This document shows, piece after piece, positions 61,895 to 64,000 of a DNA stretch of 64,000 nt; positions within the stretch are counted from its first letter, which is position 1, and the number at the start of each line of letters is the position of its first letter. Location of the stretch: the NCBI RefSeq assembly GCF_038396635.1, contig NZ_CP121687.1, forward strand, positions 248,001-312,000, written 5' to 3'. Under the pieces are notes generated by a model. That model was not told the DNA's origin. It did no database searches and saw only the letters and a program-made list of their open reading frames with translations. The translations under genes and the position numbers were made by a program. The stretch comes from Defluviitalea saccharophila (lineage in GTDB: Bacteria; Bacillota; Clostridia; Lachnospirales; Defluviitaleaceae).

Positions 61895-63262
61895 ATGATG
61901 AGATCAATGTTTTCCGGAATTTCCGGATTAAGAATTCACCAAACAAAAATGGATGTTATAGGCAATAATATTGCCAATGTAAATACTACTGCTTTTAAAG
62001 CAAGTCGTGTTACTTTTAATGAAGTTTTTAGCCAAACCCTTCAAGGAGCCAGCGGAGCAAGTGCACAGACGGGAAGAGGCGGAAGAAATCCAATGCAGGT
62101 TGGGTTAGGAGCTAATATTGCTTCAGTGGATACACTGATGACCACTGGTGCCGCTCAAAGAACAGATAATCCTTTTGATTTAATGATCAATGGAGATGGA
62201 TTCTTTGTAGTAGGAGATGAAAGCGGAACATATTTCACAAGAGCCGGTGCCTTTCGTAAGGATGACGAAGGAAATTTAGTTATTCCTAATGGTATGAAAG
62301 TTAAAGGCTGGCCTGCGGCAGATGACGGAACAAGAATTCAAAGAGGTGCCGTAGTGGATATAAAACTGGATAATCCAGAAAACCTGACAGCAGCTCCGGC
62401 AGCTACAACAAACCTTCGTATTGAGGGAAATGTTAATCTTGCCGATGGTGGCAATTTTGCGACTGAAGAAGGTGGTATTCCAATTCAACTTAAATTTTAC
62501 GATACTTTAGGAAATTTATATTCAACAAATTTGACGATGAGATATGATTCTACTGACACTGAAAAAAATTGGAAAATAGATATTCCGGACACTTTAACTT
62601 TAACGGATTCAGCTGGTAATGAGTATACATTAAGTAATGTAGGTTCTGTTGAAGGAGATCCTGTAGTAATTGAATTTGATGAAAATGGAAACCTTAATAA
62701 AACAAATTCCTCAGGAAATGGAATATTTACAATATCTCAAAATGGAACTGCCGATGCTGAATTTGATTTATCAGAGGACATTACTGCAGGCAACCCTGTT
62801 AAAGCTCATCTCGGACCTCTTACAGTGGATTTTAGTGGATTAACACAATACAACCAAAAAACAAATGTTGACCCTCTTATGGGAGATGCTAACGGATTAG
62901 GTGCAGGTCGTGAACCTGGAGAACTTACTGGATACAATATTGGAGCAGACGGAATTATTATAGGACAATACAGCAATGGTCAACAGAAAATGTTAGGGCA
63001 AGTAGTTATTGCAAACTTTAGGAACCCTGCCGGGCTTCAAAAGGTTGGAGACAATCTCTTTACAACAACTCCTAACTCAGGGGAGTTTGACGGTATTGGA
63101 GAGGAACCTGATCTTCAAGGAGGAGTTCTGGAGATGTCTAATGTAGATCTTGCTAAAGAATTTACAGAAATGATTACTACTCAGAGGGGATTCCAGGCTA
63201 ACTCACGAATAATTACTTCTTCAGATGAAATGCTTCAAGAGTTAGTTAATTTAAAACGTTAA
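61895..63262 (+). CDS. flgE: Flagellar hook protein FlgE
   Basis: Main hook subunit, 455 residues. N-terminal axial helix (SGISGLRIHQTKMDVIGNNIANVNTTAF), hook-specific middle domains, and the C-terminal helix (LAKEFTEMITTQRGFQANSRII). TAAAGGAGG before ATG 61895; ATG 61898 next to it is possible. A 92-bp gap separates it from the preceding gene, more than elsewhere in the operon. Confidence 0.96.
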   Translation: MMRSMFSGISGLRIHQTKMDVIGNNIANVNTTAFKASRVTFNEVFSQTLQGASGASAQTGRGGRNPMQVGLGANIASVDTLMTTGAAQRTDNPFDLMINGDGFFVVGDESGTYFTRAGAFRKDDEGNLVIPNGMKVKGWPAADDGTRIQRGAVVDIKLDNPENLTAAPAATTNLRIEGNVNLADGGNFATEEGGIPIQLKFYDTLGNLYSTNLTMRYDSTDTEKNWKIDIPDTLTLTDSAGNEYTLSNVGSVEGDPVVIEFDENGNLNKTNSSGNGIFTISQNGTADAEFDLSEDITAGNPVKAHLGPLTVDFSGLTQYNQKTNVDPLMGDANGLGAGREPGELTGYNIGADGIIIGQYSNGQQKMLGQVVIANFRNPAGLQKVGDNLFTTTPNSGEFDGIGEEPDLQGGVLEMSNVDLAKEFTEMITTQRGFQANSRIITSSDEMLQELVNLKR

Positions 63263-63271
63263 AATAAAGTT

Positions 63272-63310
63272 CACACACTTTAAGTTATACTAACTAACTT
63301 AAAGTGTGTG
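63272..63310 (+). other. Perfect 16-bp hairpin between flgE and flbD
   Basis: CACACACTTTAAGTTA (63272-63287) and TAACTTAAAGTGTGTG (63295-63310) pair completely around seven bases. GAAATTTATT follows, without the U-run of a terminator. Lies 10 bp after the flgE stop, mid-operon. Confidence 0.7.
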
Positions 63311-63376
63311 GAAATTTATTATGCCTTTTTACAATGAAATTTTAAATTTAAGCTACAAAAGGCGGGATAGATCAAT

Positions 63377-63580
63377 ATGATTAAAGTAACGAGATTGAAC
63401 GATACACAGATTGTTATTAATGCAGAATTAATCGAATTTGTAGAAGAAACTCCTGATACGGTAATAACTATGACAACAGGACGCAAAATTGTTGTAAAAG
63501 AAACAGTTGATGAGGTTATCGACATAGTGATACAATATAAACAAAAAATTTACAGTCGAATAGATCATCTAGCAGAGTGA
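63377..63580 (+). CDS. flbD: Flagellar protein FlbD (SwrD)
   Basis: 67 residues: MIKVTRLNDTQIVINAELIEFVEETPDTVITMTTGRK in outline, the whole FlbD family domain. In B. subtilis the homologue SwrD raises motor torque. Sits between flgE and motA as in many Clostridia. Confidence 0.93.
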   Translation: MIKVTRLNDTQIVINAELIEFVEETPDTVITMTTGRKIVVKETVDEVIDIVIQYKQKIYSRIDHLAE

Positions 63581-63590
63581 GGTGGAATTC

Positions 63591-64000
63591 TTGGACATTT
63601 CAACCATAGCAGGGCTTATAAGCGGAATAGTGTTTATTGTAGTATCAATTATGATGAATGGAAGATTAGGTTTATTCTTTGATGCGCCTTCTGTTATGAT
63701 TACAATTGGAGGTACATTCGCATCCGTTTTAATCTCCTATCCTTTAAATAAATTTTTTAATTCATTAAAATCAGCACGTTTAATTTTTCAAACTAAGGAA
63801 TTTAATACTGGAAATGTTATTCAAAGAATTATTGATTTAGCAAATATTGCTAGAAAAGAAGGACTGCTCGCGCTTGAAGAGGCAGCTCAGTCCATGGAAG
63901 ATAAATTTTTGCAAAAAGGAATATTATTAATCGTAGACGGTACTGACCCTGAATTAGTTAGAAATATATTAGAGACAGAATTAGCTTTTATTGAAGGACG
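63591..64000 (+). CDS. motA: Flagellar motor stator protein MotA (3'-truncated by window edge)
   Basis: Proton- or sodium-conducting stator subunit. 136 residues are visible from TTG 63591, set by GAGGTGG 5 nt upstream that overlaps the flbD stop. Starts MDISTIAGLISGIVFIVVSI, first membrane segment; then FFDAPSVMITIGGTFASVLI (second), followed by the start of the cytoplasmic loop (RKEGLLALEEAAQSM; LRNILETELAF-type end). The Glu/Arg charged residues that face FliG would be just beyond. The frame runs off the window. Confidence 0.92.
   Translation, partial: MDISTIAGLISGIVFIVVSIMMNGRLGLFFDAPSVMITIGGTFASVLISYPLNKFFNSLKSARLIFQTKEFNTGNVIQRIIDLANIARKEGLLALEEAAQSMEDKFLQKGILLIVDGTDPELVRNILETELAFIEG

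Noticed and set aside
1-64000. CRISPR arrays, tRNA or rRNA genes, complete mobile elements
   Set aside because: No regular spaced repeats, tRNA cloverleaf, rRNA core sequence, transposase or integrase was seen.

Overview
The window is an AT-rich chromosomal segment from a spore-forming, flagellated, anaerobic member of the Clostridia (Bacillota). Evidence: strong GGAGG-type ribosome sites with frequent GTG/TTG starts; sporulation genes (ytfJ, a YhcN/YlaJ lipoprotein, a Spo0E-like gene, spoVD, spoIIGA-sigE-sigG); a fla/che operon behind codY; oxygen-sensitive class III ribonucleotide reductase (nrdD) and pyruvate phosphate dikinase; a class-A RNase P RNA. A relative of the Lachnospirales is plausible, but the genus cannot be fixed from sequence reading alone. 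No tRNA, 5S/16S/23S rRNA, CRISPR array, intact transposon or prophage was seen.

Layout. 1-2295: 3' part of ppdK and its terminator. 2346-4112: a scarred accessory patch with an orphan CPBP-type membrane protease gene, bounded downstream by a decayed second copy of the ppdK tail and terminator; an ISL3-like end motif lies inside. 4113-8656: a LemA-like gene and a TAXI-type TRAP transporter operon (binding lipoprotein, DUF1850 protein, fused permease). 8749-14847: the macromolecular-synthesis cluster dgt-yaiI-dnaG-rpoD-trmK-Nif3. 14865-18628: TGS-domain nucleoside kinase, rnpB, metF and two small unknown genes. 18638-23423: DUF2953-ytfJ, ychF (minus), a small membrane protein (minus), a YhcN-type lipoprotein, lgt and a 55-aa Spo0E-like gene. 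23584-39414: a cell-wall/division (dcw) cluster mraZ-rsmH-ftsL-pbpB-spoVD-murE-murF-mraY-murD-ftsW/spoVE-murA-divIB-ftsZ. 39640-42585: spoIIGA-sigE-sigG-ymxH. 42634-45592: nrdR-nrdD with a self-contained NrdR-controlled promoter. 45647-51670: comM (minus), dprA, topA, codY. 51993-64000: start of the fla/che operon, flgB-flgC-fliE-fliF-fliG-fliH-fliI-fliJ-motE-like-fliK-flgD-(TIGR02530)-flgE-flbD-motA, cut by the window end.

Functional logic. The dcw block makes lipid II precursors (MurE/F/D/A, MraY) and polymerises and crosslinks them at vegetative and sporulation septa (FtsW/SpoVE, two class B PBPs) under FtsZ and DivIB; next to it the SpoIIGA protease and its substrate pro-sigma-E, then sigma-G, carry the programme into sporulation. 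CodY sits directly upstream of the flagellar operon, so nutrient sensing and motility are neighbours.

Most of the window is well-known core genome. The points most worth a second look are regulatory or structural: three 10-bp-phased AAGTGG boxes after the mraZ promoter; a perfect 13-bp inverted repeat that buries the spoVD ribosome site and starts 2 nt after the pbpB stop codon; two NrdR-like boxes, 31 bp centre to centre, overlapping the nrdR promoter; a KTA-for-KTG change in SpoVD; a triple repeat in FlgD; a perfect 16-bp hairpin between flgE and flbD; and the ppdK-tail duplication scar. I found no clear candidate for an entirely new multi-gene system.
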